From Phycisphaerales bacterium (GTDB lineage Bacteria > Planctomycetota > Phycisphaerae > UBA1845 > Fen-1342): DNA of 64,000 bases. The stretch's first letter is position 1. The number at the start of each line of letters is the position of its first letter. Both the position numbers and the translations under genes were made by a program. The stretch is from assembly GCA_016710275.1 (NCBI GenBank), contig JADJXS010000001.1, positions 186,001-250,000 of the forward strand, written 5' to 3'. The notes under the pieces were generated by a model. It worked only from the letters and a program-made list of their open reading frames with translations, searched no databases and had not been told where the DNA came from. Shown piece by piece: positions 53,927 through 62,496 of the stretch.

Positions 53927-55087
53927 GTGCCTGACACGCCAGCTCAACCCCCGCGGCTGCGCTTCGATCGCCACGAGCTGGCGGGCAGCTTCGGGGACAT
54001 CGGCACGGACCTGCCCCTGCTGATCGGGATCATTGCGGCCGCCCAACTGGACGCCGCGAGCGTCTTCATCGTCTTCGGCCTGCTTCAGATGATGACGGGG
54101 GTGATCTACGGGCTGCCGATGCCGATGCAGCCGCTCAAGGCGATGGCGGTGCTGGTGATCTCGCAGAAAATCGCCGGCGCCACGCTGTACGGCGCGGGGC
54201 TGGCGATCGGTGCGATCATCCTGCTGCTGAGTCTCAGTGGGGCGCTGACGTGGCTGGCGCGGGTGATTCCGCGCTGCGTGGTGCGCGGGGTGCAGGTGGG
54301 GCTGGGGTTGTCGCTGGCGACGCTGGCGCTGGGGCGGTATGTGCCGGCGCAAGGGGCGGCGGGGTGGTGGCTGGCCGGCGGCGGCTTCCTGATCATGCTG
54401 CTGTTGTGGGGGAATCGCCGGGCGCCGGCCGGGCTGGTGCTGATTGTGCTGGGGGCGGCTTATGCGCTGATCTGGCGCGTGGACGGCGGCGCGATTCTCG
54501 GCGGGATCGGGCTGCGCCTGCCGCAGGTTCACTGGCCGCAGTGGGACAGCATTCTCACCGGTGCGGTTGTTCTGGCGCTGCCGCAGCTGCCGCTGTCGCT
54601 TTCGAACTCGCTGATTGCCACGCGGCAGACCGTGGCGGACTTGTTTCCGCAGCGCGCGGTGAGCATTCGGAAGCTGGGGGTGACGTACGGGGTGGTGAAC
54701 CTGATGGCGCCGCTGCTGGGCGGCATTCCGGTGTGTCACGGCTGCGGCGGGCTGGCCGGTCACTATGCGTTCGGGGCGCGGACCGGCGGATCGGTGGTGA
54801 TTTACGGGGCGATGTACGTCGTGCTGGGGGTGCTGTTCGGCGGGGCGGCAGGGCAGGTGGTCGAGGTGTTTCCGCTGCCGATCCTGGGGGTGGTGCTGCT
54901 GTTTGAGGCGCTGGTGCTGATGCGGCTGGTGGGTGACACCGCCGGTTCGGGGCGCGAGCTGACAATTGCGCTGGTGGTGGCGGTGACTGCGCTGTGCGTG
55001 CCGCAGGGGTTCGTGGTCGGGCTGGTGGTGGGGACGGGGATGTACTATTTCTCGGGGCGGCTGCCGGCGCTGCGTGAAGGGGGTTGA
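53927..55087 (+). CDS. MOT1-type molybdate/sulfate transporter
   Basis: This 386-residue integral membrane protein has ~10-11 hydrophobic helices. The two SulP-related MOT1 signatures are present: AGSFGDIGTDLPLLIG with PMPMQPLKAMAVLVI, and LSNSLIATRQTVADLFP with GGIPVCHGCGGLAGHYAFGARTGG. The family moves molybdate (plants, algae) or is annotated as putative sulfate transporter in bacteria. Start GTG with GGAG six bases upstream. A ThiF/MoeB-like gene lies 0.8 kb away on the other strand, which would fit molybdenum-cofactor metabolism. Confidence 0.88.
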   Translation: MPDTPAQPPRLRFDRHELAGSFGDIGTDLPLLIGIIAAAQLDAASVFIVFGLLQMMTGVIYGLPMPMQPLKAMAVLVISQKIAGATLYGAGLAIGAIILLLSLSGALTWLARVIPRCVVRGVQVGLGLSLATLALGRYVPAQGAAGWWLAGGGFLIMLLLWGNRRAPAGLVLIVLGAAYALIWRVDGGAILGGIGLRLPQVHWPQWDSILTGAVVLALPQLPLSLSNSLIATRQTVADLFPQRAVSIRKLGVTYGVVNLMAPLLGGIPVCHGCGGLAGHYAFGARTGGSVVIYGAMYVVLGVLFGGAAGQVVEVFPLPILGVVLLFEALVLMRLVGDTAGSGRELTIALVVAVTALCVPQGFVVGLVVGTGMYYFSGRLPALREGG

Positions 55088-55908
55088 TGCGGGGATCAGC
55101 ATTCCATCGGTGGGAGCGGAGGCGATCAGGGGGTGTGTGGAAGCTGCGGGTTTCCTCTGCCCCTGCGGGGCAGGGGCGATGTGCTTGGGGGTCCACGGGT
55201 TGCGCTTCGCCCGGCTGGCGCCGGGCGGCGCTGCACCCGTGGCTACAACCCGGCACCCCTGCCGGGGTGCAAATGCGGGGAATGGCAAGCTGTTTCCAGT
55301 AGTGCCGCGGCTGGAAGAGCTGCGGTGGTCGAGAGTGTGGACAAGAAAAGCCGGCTGAAGCCGGCTGAAAAAGAGAATAGGGGGATGGCGTGGTCCACCG
55401 GCTGAAGCCGGTGGCAAACACTGGCCGGCTGAAAGCCGGCCTTGTGCGGAAGGGTGTTCGTAGAAGGGCCGCACTGCTCGAGAGCAGAGGCACACTGCAC
55501 TGCTCAAGGGCGGTGGCACACCGCACTGCTCAAGGGTGGGGGCAAACAGAAGCCGGCTGAAGCCGGCTGAAAAAGAGAAAAGGGGAGATGGCGCGGTCCA
55601 CCGGCTGAAGCCGGTGGCAAACACTGGCCGGCTGAAGCCGGCCTTGTGCGGAAGGGTGTTCGTAGAAGGGCCGCTCTGCTCGAGAGCAGAGGCACACCGC
55701 ACTGCTCAAGGGTGGGGGCAAACAGAAGCCGGCTGAAGCCGGCTGGGGAAGAGAGAAGGGATGTGGGGTGGCGCGGTCCACCGGCTGAAGCCGGTGGCAA
55801 ACACTGGCCGGCTGAAGCCGGCCTTGTGGGGAAGGCGCGCGGGGAAGAGCATGCCGACGCAAAGCCGTCGGCATGGCAACCAACGCTGCCGGGCGACGGC
55901 AAGCGCCG
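55088..55908. repeat. Array of GCCGGCTGAAGCCGGC palindromes and ~190-bp direct repeats
   Basis: No gene is supported. From about 55330 to 55850 there are three imperfect copies of a ~190-base unit. Each contains GCCGGCTGAAGCCGGC, CCACCGGCTGAAGCCGGTGG, GGCCGGCTGAAGCCGGCC and then TTGTGCGGAAGGGTGTTCG (absent or truncated in the last copy), with CACTGCTCAAGGG tails. Upstream, 55150-55260 has other short inverted repeats (CCCCTGCGGGGCAGGGG). A CCGACG-CGTCGG palindrome closes the block near 55851-55875. Confidence 0.85.
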
Positions 55909-56964
55909 TCAAGCGCCGACGTATTTCGCGACGACGGACCGCGCCACGCCGGCGTCGGCGGTTCCCTTCACGATCGCCCGGCCGTCGGCGAAGAGCGTCA
56001 CCTGGAACGAATCGGCGGTGAATCGCAGCAGAAACTCGTTCTGCACCGCCCGTGCGTCGCGACCGAGCCGCGCTGCGACGCGCTTCAGGTCGATTGGTGC
56101 GGCGTCCGCCGGCGGCGTGACCTGCACCGCGTTCCGCCCGCAGAGCAGCACGGCTCGCGAAGCGCGATCGCCGGCGAGGTAGGGGAACTCGCGATGGACG
56201 CAGCAGCGGCAGTCGCCGGTTTCGCGGGCCGGCTGCATGTCCAGCGACCGGAATCGTCCGAGCCAGGCATCGAAGCTGATCATGCGGCCGTGCAGCGCTT
56301 CGGTGCGGCCGGAGAGGATCTTGAGGGCTTCGAGCGCTTGCAGGCTGGCGGTGATGTTGACCGCGGTGCCGAGGACGCCGGCGGTGTCGCAGGTGGGAGT
56401 TTCGCCGGCGGGGGGCGGGGCATCCCAGATGCAGCGCAGGCAGGGGGTGCGGCCGGGCAGGACGGCCATGACCAACCCCTCGGCGGCGATGCAGGCGCCG
56501 TAGACCCAGGGCAGGCCGTCGCGGACGGCCAGGTCGTTGAGCAGGAAGCGCGTTTCGAAATTGTCGGTGCCGTCGAGCAGCAGGTCCACGTCGGCGGCGT
56601 ATGCGGCGAGATTGTGCGGCCCGGCGTCGGCGACGACGGCCTCGACCTCGACGGCGGAGTTCGCGCGGCGGAGCTTGCGGGCGGCAGCTTCGGCCTTGGG
56701 CAGGTTGGCGGCGATGTCGTGCTCGTCGAAGAGCACCTGTCGCTGCAGGTTGTCCAACTCGATGAAATCGCGATCGACAATGCGCAGGAATCCGACGCCG
56801 GCGCGGACCAGCGTGTTGGCCAGCACGGTGCCCAGCGCCCCGCAGCCGACCAGCAGCACGCGGGCATGACGCAGGCGGCGCTGGCCCTGTTCGCCGAGCG
56901 GCGTGAACAGCATCTGGCGGCTGTAGCGGGCCAGCACGGCATCGACCGGTGCGTCAGTGCTCAT
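55909..56964 (-). CDS. ThiF/MoeB-family E1-like adenylyltransferase
   Basis: A 351-residue E1-like enzyme. The nucleotide-binding motif is VLLVGCGALGTVLANTLVRAG, followed by IVDRDFIELDNLQRQVLF, the Asp motif LLLDGTDNFETRFLLND, and a zinc site from CLRCIW and CRCC. Such enzymes adenylate the C-terminal Gly of ThiS/MoaD sulfur carriers. The C-terminal ~90 residues are not a rhodanese domain and are unrecognised. The ATG at 56964 has AGAGGA. It overlaps the upstream membrane protein's stop by 11 bases. Thiamine versus molybdopterin role is undecided; the nearby MOT1 transporter favours the latter. Confidence 0.9.
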   Translation of the reverse strand: MSTDAPVDAVLARYSRQMLFTPLGEQGQRRLRHARVLLVGCGALGTVLANTLVRAGVGFLRIVDRDFIELDNLQRQVLFDEHDIAANLPKAEAAARKLRRANSAVEVEAVVADAGPHNLAAYAADVDLLLDGTDNFETRFLLNDLAVRDGLPWVYGACIAAEGLVMAVLPGRTPCLRCIWDAPPPAGETPTCDTAGVLGTAVNITASLQALEALKILSGRTEALHGRMISFDAWLGRFRSLDMQPARETGDCRCCVHREFPYLAGDRASRAVLLCGRNAVQVTPPADAAPIDLKRVAARLGRDARAVQNEFLLRFTADSFQVTLFADGRAIVKGTADAGVARSVVAKYVGA

Positions 56965-57418
56965 GCCGGTCCTCTCGAGTTGCCGAGTGCGTGCGGCGCG
57001 AGGCGTGCCGCCACTCGCGGCCGGCGGAGGCCGCGGCCCAGCCGTTGAGCAGTGCGACCAACAGCAGAATCCAGCCGTCGCCATCGCCATAGGCCAGCCA
57101 CACCGCGCCGCACAGCCCGGCGCCGATGGCGCCGACGCCGGCCAGCACCGCGTCCAGCAGCACGGCCGAACGCAGGCCGACGGCCGCGATCAGCGAGACG
57201 CCGACCATTGCGCAGCCGATGATGCGGGCGAACATCACGAAGCCGAAGACGGCGGCGGCGTAGAGGCCGGGTGCGCCGGTTGCGGTGCGGCCGTTCCAGA
57301 AGCCGAAGCCGAGATAGAGGAAGACGGCGCCGGAGATCAGGGCGCCGAAGACAGGCTCGAGGCGGTCGAAGGGGGAGGTATGGCGGCGGTCGTGGGGGGC
57401 GGGTGGAGGGTGGTCCAT
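56954..57418 (-). CDS. Small four-helix membrane protein of unknown function
   Basis: A 154-residue protein with four hydrophobic segments (VFGALISGAVFLYLGFGFW, GLYAAAVFGFVMFARIIGCAMV, AVLLDAVLAGVGAIGAGLCGAVWLAY, GWILLLVALLNGWAA) and charged ends. The start is the ATG at 57418. Its stop overlaps the thiF-like start (ATGAGCACTGA), so the two are translationally coupled. No family recognised. Confidence 0.75.
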   Translation of the reverse strand: MDHPPPAPHDRRHTSPFDRLEPVFGALISGAVFLYLGFGFWNGRTATGAPGLYAAAVFGFVMFARIIGCAMVGVSLIAAVGLRSAVLLDAVLAGVGAIGAGLCGAVWLAYGDGDGWILLLVALLNGWAAASAGREWRHASRRTHSATREDRHEH

Positions 57419-57524
57419 GCGGAGGCCCCTGCGAGCGGTCGCGCGCCGGTGGGTTTGGGGCGGAACGGCGCGGGCGCCCGATGGGTGACTATAGCAGAAG
57501 GGGGTTTGGGGGGAGAGCATTTCG

Positions 57525-57722
57525 GTCCAGGGGCTGAAGGCCCTGGCAACGATCGTGCGCCCTACGGGCGAAGACATGCCGACGCAAAGCCGTCGGCATG
57601 GCACCCAAATCGGCATGGCACCCAACGCGGGGCGGGCGAAGACATGCTTACGCGGGGTACCGCGAAAGCATGCCACCCAACACGCGGCATGGCACCCAAA
57701 TCGGCATGGCACCCAACGGGTT
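57525..57722. repeat. Palindromic repeat block (inverted order)
   Basis: In inverted order: CAGGGGCTGAAGGCCCTGG, CCGACGC-GCGTCGG (57574-57599), GGCATGGCACCC units, an inverted CATGCTT palindrome at 57643-57672 (loop changed from AGTA to GGTA), and further GGCATGGCACCCAAATC units. This is the mirror image of the cluster at 41 and 43 kb. Confidence 0.85.
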
Positions 57723-57747
57723 GAGCGGTGCGGATTGAGCGGTGCGG

Positions 57748-58842
57748 CTACAGGTTTCCGCGGCGGGCCTGTTCGCGCTCCAGGCTGACGAACAGGGCCT
57801 TGAAATTTCCCTGGCCAAAGCCGCGGCAGCCGTGGCGCTCGATTACCTCGAAGAAGAGCGTCGGCCGATCCTGGATCGGCTGCGTGAAGATCTGCAGCAG
57901 GTAGCCGTCCTCATCGCGGTCGACCAGAATTCCCAGCTCGCGCAGTTCGGCGTAGTCCTCGTCGATTTTGCCGACGCGCTGCTGCAGGTCCTCGTAGTAG
58001 GTGTCCGGCACGCGCAGGAAGTCGATGTCGCGCTCGCGCAGCGCGCGGACCGTCTTGCAGATGTCCTTGGTGTTCATGGCGATGTGCTGCACGCCCGGCC
58101 CGCAGTAGAACTCCAGGTATTCGTCGATCTGGCTCTTGCGGCGGCCCTCGGCCGGCTCGTTGATCGGGAATTTCACCTTGCCGCTGCCGTTCTCCATCAC
58201 CTTGCTCATCAGAGCGCTGTACTCGGTGCTGATGTCCTTGTCAGTGAAGTGCGTGAGCTGCGAGAAGCCCATGACCTGCTCGAACCAGTTGGCCCAGTAG
58301 TTCATCTCGCCGAGGTAGACGTTGGTCACGATGTGGTCGATGGCGGCCAGGCCGACGGCGGCGGCCGCCCCGCGGGCCTCGATCGGGGCGAACCCGGGCA
58401 TGAACGCGCCGCGATAGTCCTTGCGTTCGACGAAACGGAAGACGGTGTCGCCGGCGTATTTCACCTCGCCGAGGCGGACGACGCCGCCGGCGTCCTCGCG
58501 CGACTGCGTGGGCAGCAGGATCGTCGCGCCGCGCGCCTTGGCCTCGCGCAGGGCCGCCTCGCAGTCGTTGACCTCCAGCGCGATGGCCTTGACGCCGTCG
58601 CCGTGGAGGGCGCAATGCCGGGCGATCTCATGATCGGGGCGCAGGGCGCTGGTGAAGACGAAGCGAACGTTGCCCTGAGCCATCACGTAGCTGGCACGGT
58701 CGCGCGAGCCGGTCTCCAGCCCCTGCTTGGCCACCGGCTTGAAGCCGAAGACCTTGTCGTAGAAGTGGGCCGCCTGTTTGGCGTTGCCGACGTAGAACTC
58801 GACGTGATCCCAGCCGCGCAACGGCATGAAGTCGGTGGACAT
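57748..58842 (-). CDS. hppD: 4-hydroxyphenylpyruvate dioxygenase
   Basis: A 364-residue two-fold VOC enzyme that converts 4-hydroxyphenylpyruvate to homogentisate in tyrosine breakdown. The iron ligands are visible: His in AAIDHIVTNV, His in GPGVQHIAMNT and Glu in PTLFFEVIERHG. The C-terminal FGQGNFKALFVSLEREQ is diagnostic. The start ATG is at 58842; longer frames read into non-conserved sequence. Downstream pathway genes are not in the window. Confidence 0.95.
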   Translation of the reverse strand: MSTDFMPLRGWDHVEFYVGNAKQAAHFYDKVFGFKPVAKQGLETGSRDRASYVMAQGNVRFVFTSALRPDHEIARHCALHGDGVKAIALEVNDCEAALREAKARGATILLPTQSREDAGGVVRLGEVKYAGDTVFRFVERKDYRGAFMPGFAPIEARGAAAAVGLAAIDHIVTNVYLGEMNYWANWFEQVMGFSQLTHFTDKDISTEYSALMSKVMENGSGKVKFPINEPAEGRRKSQIDEYLEFYCGPGVQHIAMNTKDICKTVRALRERDIDFLRVPDTYYEDLQQRVGKIDEDYAELRELGILVDRDEDGYLLQIFTQPIQDRPTLFFEVIERHGCRGFGQGNFKALFVSLEREQARRGNL

Positions 58843-59039
58843 GGCTCGAGGAGCCTTGTTCTTCCCCGGTTTCTGCGCCGTCGCCGCGGTGAGTCCGCGG
58901 GCCGAGGGGGCCGACACCCGCCGCGGACGGGGGAGGCGTGCCGCGGCCGGCTGATTATCCCACTCCGGGCGTCGAAAAACAAATCGCGCGTGGAGGGGGT
59001 TCCGGCAGGCGGAGGTGGTGTTTCGGGGAGGGCGGCGAC

Positions 59040-59285
59040 CGAAGGGCATGCCGACGCATGCTTACGCGGAGTACCGCGAAAGCATGCCACCCGAGAGGCG
59101 GCATGGCGCCCGACGCTCGGCATGGCGCGCGGGGTGTCCGATAGGGCGAAGACATGCCGACGCAAAGCCGTCGGCATTGCACCCAATGCGGGATGGCGCC
59201 CAATGCGGCGTGACACCCGTCGGGGGATGGCACCAGACGCGGGATGGCACCCGATGCGGGATGGCACCCGATGCGGGGGGTTCAG
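59040..59285. repeat. Palindromic repeat block with ~17-bp unit array
   Basis: An inverted CATGCTT palindrome (59057-59086), GGCATGGCGCCC-type units, a CCGACGC-GCGTCGG palindrome (59156-59178) and then about six degenerate units of GCGGGATGGCACCCGAT. The array ends just before the glycosyltransferase-like gene. Confidence 0.85.
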
Positions 59286-59318
59286 GCACGGTGGGGGTCC
59301 GCCCGATATCCGTATACG

Positions 59319-60176
59319 ATGGTTTCCCAGGTCGCCCCGGATCGTGTCATCAGCTACGCCCTGTTCGGGTCAGAACCGTTCTATCGCCGTCATCTGCCGG
59401 CGCTGGTGCGGGCGCACCTGACGCTCTTCCCCGACTGGCAACTGCGGATCATGCACGACGACGCGCTCGACGCGGGCGACTACGGGGCGGCGCTGCGCGC
59501 GATGCACGAGGAGGGGCTGCTGCGGCTGGAGCGCGTCACGGGCGAGCAGCCGCCGCTGACGCTGGGGATGCTGTGGCGGATGAAGCCCTGCTGGGAGCCG
59601 GGGGTGCGGTTCAACCTGTGCCGCGACGTGGACAGCCTGCCCACGCCGCGCGAGCGTCGGGCCGTCGAGACGTTCATCCGCAGCGGCGCTGCGGTGCACT
59701 GCATCAACGACCACCCGCTGCACACCAGCGCGATGATGGGCGGGCTGATCGGATTTCGCACGACCGAATTCGTCCGCGTCAGCGGGCTGACCTGCTTTGA
59801 CGACCTGGTGGCGCTGGGCGGCGGAGCGCGGGCCGGGCAGTGGTGCGTGAAGGGCTATGACCAGACGGTGCTCTGTGAGCACGTCTGGCCGCGGGTGTGC
59901 AGCGCTGCATGCGTGCACCGGCTGCGGACGCCGCGAAGCTGGCCGGCGAGCGAGCCGGTGGCGGCGATGCACCGCGTCATCGACCCCGGCGTGGAAACAC
60001 CGGCCGACCGCGAACTGTCGCGAAAGGCCGATCGGCTGGCGCCCTTCATCGGTGCGGACGGCTATGACGTGGAGCCGGCGGTGACCTTCTATTCCGAAGT
60101 GATCGCCCCCGAGCTGCTGGAGCGCATCCGCGCCTGCGAGTCGCCGGTGCGGCAGCGCGCAGCGCGCTCGGCGTAA
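59319..60176 (+). CDS. Glycosyltransferase-like protein, first gene of a three-gene unit
   Basis: A 285-residue protein beginning VISYALFGSEPFYRRHLPAL and containing NLCRDVDSLPTPRERRAVE, a DxD-like motif in the position seen in small GT-A transferases. HTSAMMGGLIGFRT and KGYDQTVL follow. I do not recognise a named family; the sugar donor is unknown. The ATG at 59319 immediately precedes the conserved part. The gene leads a tight cluster with a methyltransferase and a heptosyltransferase-like protein. Confidence 0.7.
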   Translation: MVSQVAPDRVISYALFGSEPFYRRHLPALVRAHLTLFPDWQLRIMHDDALDAGDYGAALRAMHEEGLLRLERVTGEQPPLTLGMLWRMKPCWEPGVRFNLCRDVDSLPTPRERRAVETFIRSGAAVHCINDHPLHTSAMMGGLIGFRTTEFVRVSGLTCFDDLVALGGGARAGQWCVKGYDQTVLCEHVWPRVCSAACVHRLRTPRSWPASEPVAAMHRVIDPGVETPADRELSRKADRLAPFIGADGYDVEPAVTFYSEVIAPELLERIRACESPVRQRAARSA

Positions 60177-60218
60177 ATCGAGGCCCGGCTCGGTGTGTGC
60201 CGGTTGCGGAGAGACCCG

Positions 60219-60890
60219 ATGTCGGTGATGCAGGTGACGCCGGCGCGCTGGAAGCGCGCCCAGCAGTGGGAGTTGGCGCTGTGGAGCGACCCTGCTGCGC
60301 GAAAGAGCGGGGATGACTGGAATCTCTGGTGGCGCGAGCAGTTCGACGGCTATGCCGCGCTGCCGGCGTCCGTGGATTCGATGATCGAGCTGGGGTGCGG
60401 ACCGTTCACCAACACGCGGCTGATCCTGGAGCGCTGCCGGGCGGAGCGCGTGGTCTGTTCCGATCCGCTGGCTGAGCGCTACGCGGAGTTGCCCGATTGC
60501 TGGCTGTCGCAGGCGGCCGCGGCGGGGCGCGTCGAGCTGGACGCGCACGCGATCGAGGAGCTGCCCCTCGACGCGGGATCGTTCGACGTGGTGGTGATGA
60601 TCAACGTGCTGGACCACGTCTGCGACGCGGCGCTGTGTCTGCAGCGCGCGGCGGCGCTGCTGCGAGACGGGGGGTTTCTGGTGCTGGGGCAGGATCTGTC
60701 CGACGACGAGGACATCCGCAACTTCCCCTACGACATCGGCCACCCGATCCGGCTGTCGCTGGAGGACGTGGAGCGGCATCTGACGGAGTTGCGGCCGGTG
60801 CTGCGCCGCGTGCTGTCGCGCGAGGAGGGGCGGAGTCCTGACGGGCACAGCGGAAACCTGATTCTCATCGGGCGACGGAGCAACGCATGA
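60219..60890 (+). CDS. Class I SAM-dependent methyltransferase
   Basis: A 223-residue Rossmann methyltransferase. Motif I is SMIELGCGPFTNTRLIL; FDVVVMINVLDHV is the usual post-II strand and LLRDGGFLVLGQDLS is motif III. GGAG lies eight bases before the ATG. It starts 42 bases after the glycosyltransferase-like gene, and its stop overlaps the next ATG (ATGA). The substrate is unknown; context suggests a glycan or its lipid carrier. Confidence 0.87.
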   Translation: MSVMQVTPARWKRAQQWELALWSDPAARKSGDDWNLWWREQFDGYAALPASVDSMIELGCGPFTNTRLILERCRAERVVCSDPLAERYAELPDCWLSQAAAAGRVELDAHAIEELPLDAGSFDVVVMINVLDHVCDAALCLQRAAALLRDGGFLVLGQDLSDDEDIRNFPYDIGHPIRLSLEDVERHLTELRPVLRRVLSREEGRSPDGHSGNLILIGRRSNA

Positions 60891-61663
60891 CCGCACAGGC
60901 CACGGAGGCGATTCCCCGGCTCTCCCTGAGGCGCCCGACGCGGCGCATCTTCCTGCGCACGCACATGGGACTTGGCGATCACCTGGTGTGCAATGCGCTG
61001 GTGCGGCACGTGGCGCGGAGCGCGGCGGTGGTGCTGCCGGTCAAGCCGCACAACGTGGCCGGCGTCGCGTTCATGCTGCGCGACATGCCGGTGGAGGTGC
61101 TGCCGGCCCGCGACGACGCCGAGGCGGATTCGCTGATCGCCGAAGCGCGCGGGCCGCGCGACGAGCTGTTGAATTACTGCTTCTTCGAGGGGGAGCGCAA
61201 CGCCCAGTTCATGTGCACCGGGATCACGTTTGACAAGTTTTTTTACCTGCTGGCCGGGCTGCCGCTGGGCGCCCGGTATGCGGGCTTCGCGGTGCATCGC
61301 GACGCGCAGCGCGAGGCCGCGCTGGCGGAGCGGCTGGCGCCGGCCGACGGAGCGCCGTATGTGTTCCTGCACGAAGATCCGCAGCGCGACTTTGGGATCG
61401 ATCGATCGCGGCTGCGCGACGACCTGCCGATCGTGCGGCCGACGGCGGGGCTGACGGATAACATCTTCGATTACGCGGGGTTGATTGAGAACGCCGCGGA
61501 AGTGCACTGCTTTGACAGCTCGTTCGCGCTGCTGACGGACTACATGGACCTTGCGCCGGGGCGGCGCTATCTGCATGCCTATGTGCGCAGCTACGCCAAC
61601 GTGCGCAACGGCCGGCTGCTGAACCCGACCTATCGTGAGACGGGCTGGAATCGCGTGGAATAG
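60887..61663 (+). CDS. Heptosyltransferase-like (GT9-related) protein
   Basis: A 258-residue protein that begins RIFLRTHMGLGDHLVCNALVRHVA, the GxGDxL loop of GT9-type transferases. It continues to PYVFLHEDPQRDFGIDR and the C-terminal FDYAGLIENAAEVHCFDSSFALLTDYMD, where GT9 enzymes bind the nucleotide. It is shorter than typical heptosyltransferases (~320-350 residues). ATGA overlap with the methyltransferase indicates one operon. Confidence 0.7.
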   Translation: MTAQATEAIPRLSLRRPTRRIFLRTHMGLGDHLVCNALVRHVARSAAVVLPVKPHNVAGVAFMLRDMPVEVLPARDDAEADSLIAEARGPRDELLNYCFFEGERNAQFMCTGITFDKFFYLLAGLPLGARYAGFAVHRDAQREAALAERLAPADGAPYVFLHEDPQRDFGIDRSRLRDDLPIVRPTAGLTDNIFDYAGLIENAAEVHCFDSSFALLTDYMDLAPGRRYLHAYVRSYANVRNGRLLNPTYRETGWNRVE

Positions 61664-61755
61664 CGCCGATTATCGCGTCGCAGCGCGGATTCACGCCGAG
61701 GCCGCGGAGCCCCAATGCCGTTGCGGCTGTGCAGCTTGATCAAGCTGAGGATTGG

Positions 61756-62496
61756 CTAATCGGCGCCGGCCGGCTGCGTCGCCGGAGTCGTCGCGGGCGT
61801 TGGCGGCGGAGTGAGATGCGCTGGAGAGGGGGCGGCGGGGGCGGCTGACGCGGGGTTTGTGGCGGGGGTCGGCGCGGAAGGCGGATTGGCGGCGGGGTTC
61901 GTGGCCGGGTTCGTCGCGGACGGGGGATTGACCGGCTGGGGGGTCGGCGCTTCGAAATCAACCGTGATGATGCGCCACATCTGGTCCTTGCCGCGCTCGC
62001 AGATGAAGCGCACGCCGGTGCGCAATCGCGGGCCGGCGGGGATGCGGATCTGCACGAAACCGTCGACTTCGGGCGTCAGACGGGTCGCCGCTTCGATCGG
62101 CATGTCGTCGAGGTAATAGCCCAGCAGCGCGCCCCAGCCGCGGATGGCGCGGTCCGCACCTTTTCGGATGGCCTCGGCGTCCGCCTTGCGGCCGGTCTGA
62201 TCGAACACGGCACGAACCAGCGCTTCGACACGATTGACGGCCGCGAGCCGCTTCGCGATCACGTCCTGCAGCGCGTCGGCCTCGGTGACGCGCCCGTCGA
62301 TGCGCATGCGCTTCTCCTCGCGCAGCACGCGGACGAGGGAGCGCGCTGCATCTTCGGGGAGGGCCTGCTCGATGAGCACCTGGGGCGGTTCGGCCGGCTC
62401 TGAGCCGCGACAGCCGCACAGGTGCAGCGAAAGCGCAACAGCGGCCACGAACAGGGTCGCGCGCAGCGGCCGCGTGGAGCGCGGGTCAGCGGTCAT
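61756..62496 (-). CDS. Predicted lipoprotein with Pro/Ala/Thr-rich tail
   Basis: A 246-residue protein with a lipobox LCGC (LFVAAVALSLHLCGC). A ~150-residue helical then beta-rich domain (ARSLVRVLREEKRMRI...VDGFVQIRIPAGPRLRTGVRFICE) is followed by a ~65-residue tail of NPATNPAANPPS-type repeats. The ATG overlaps the metG stop (ATGA at 62493-62496), so it is translated with metG. Function unknown. Confidence 0.75.
   Translation of the reverse strand: MTADPRSTRPLRATLFVAAVALSLHLCGCRGSEPAEPPQVLIEQALPEDAARSLVRVLREEKRMRIDGRVTEADALQDVIAKRLAAVNRVEALVRAVFDQTGRKADAEAIRKGADRAIRGWGALLGYYLDDMPIEAATRLTPEVDGFVQIRIPAGPRLRTGVRFICERGKDQMWRIITVDFEAPTPQPVNPPSATNPATNPAANPPSAPTPATNPASAAPAAPSPAHLTPPPTPATTPATQPAGAD

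Noticed and set aside
39157..59086. Short conserved peptides MLTRSTAKACH and MPTQSRRHG encoded within the palindromes
   Set aside because: The similarity reflects DNA-level hairpin conservation. Compensatory changes alter the peptide but keep the stem, and there are no ribosome sites.
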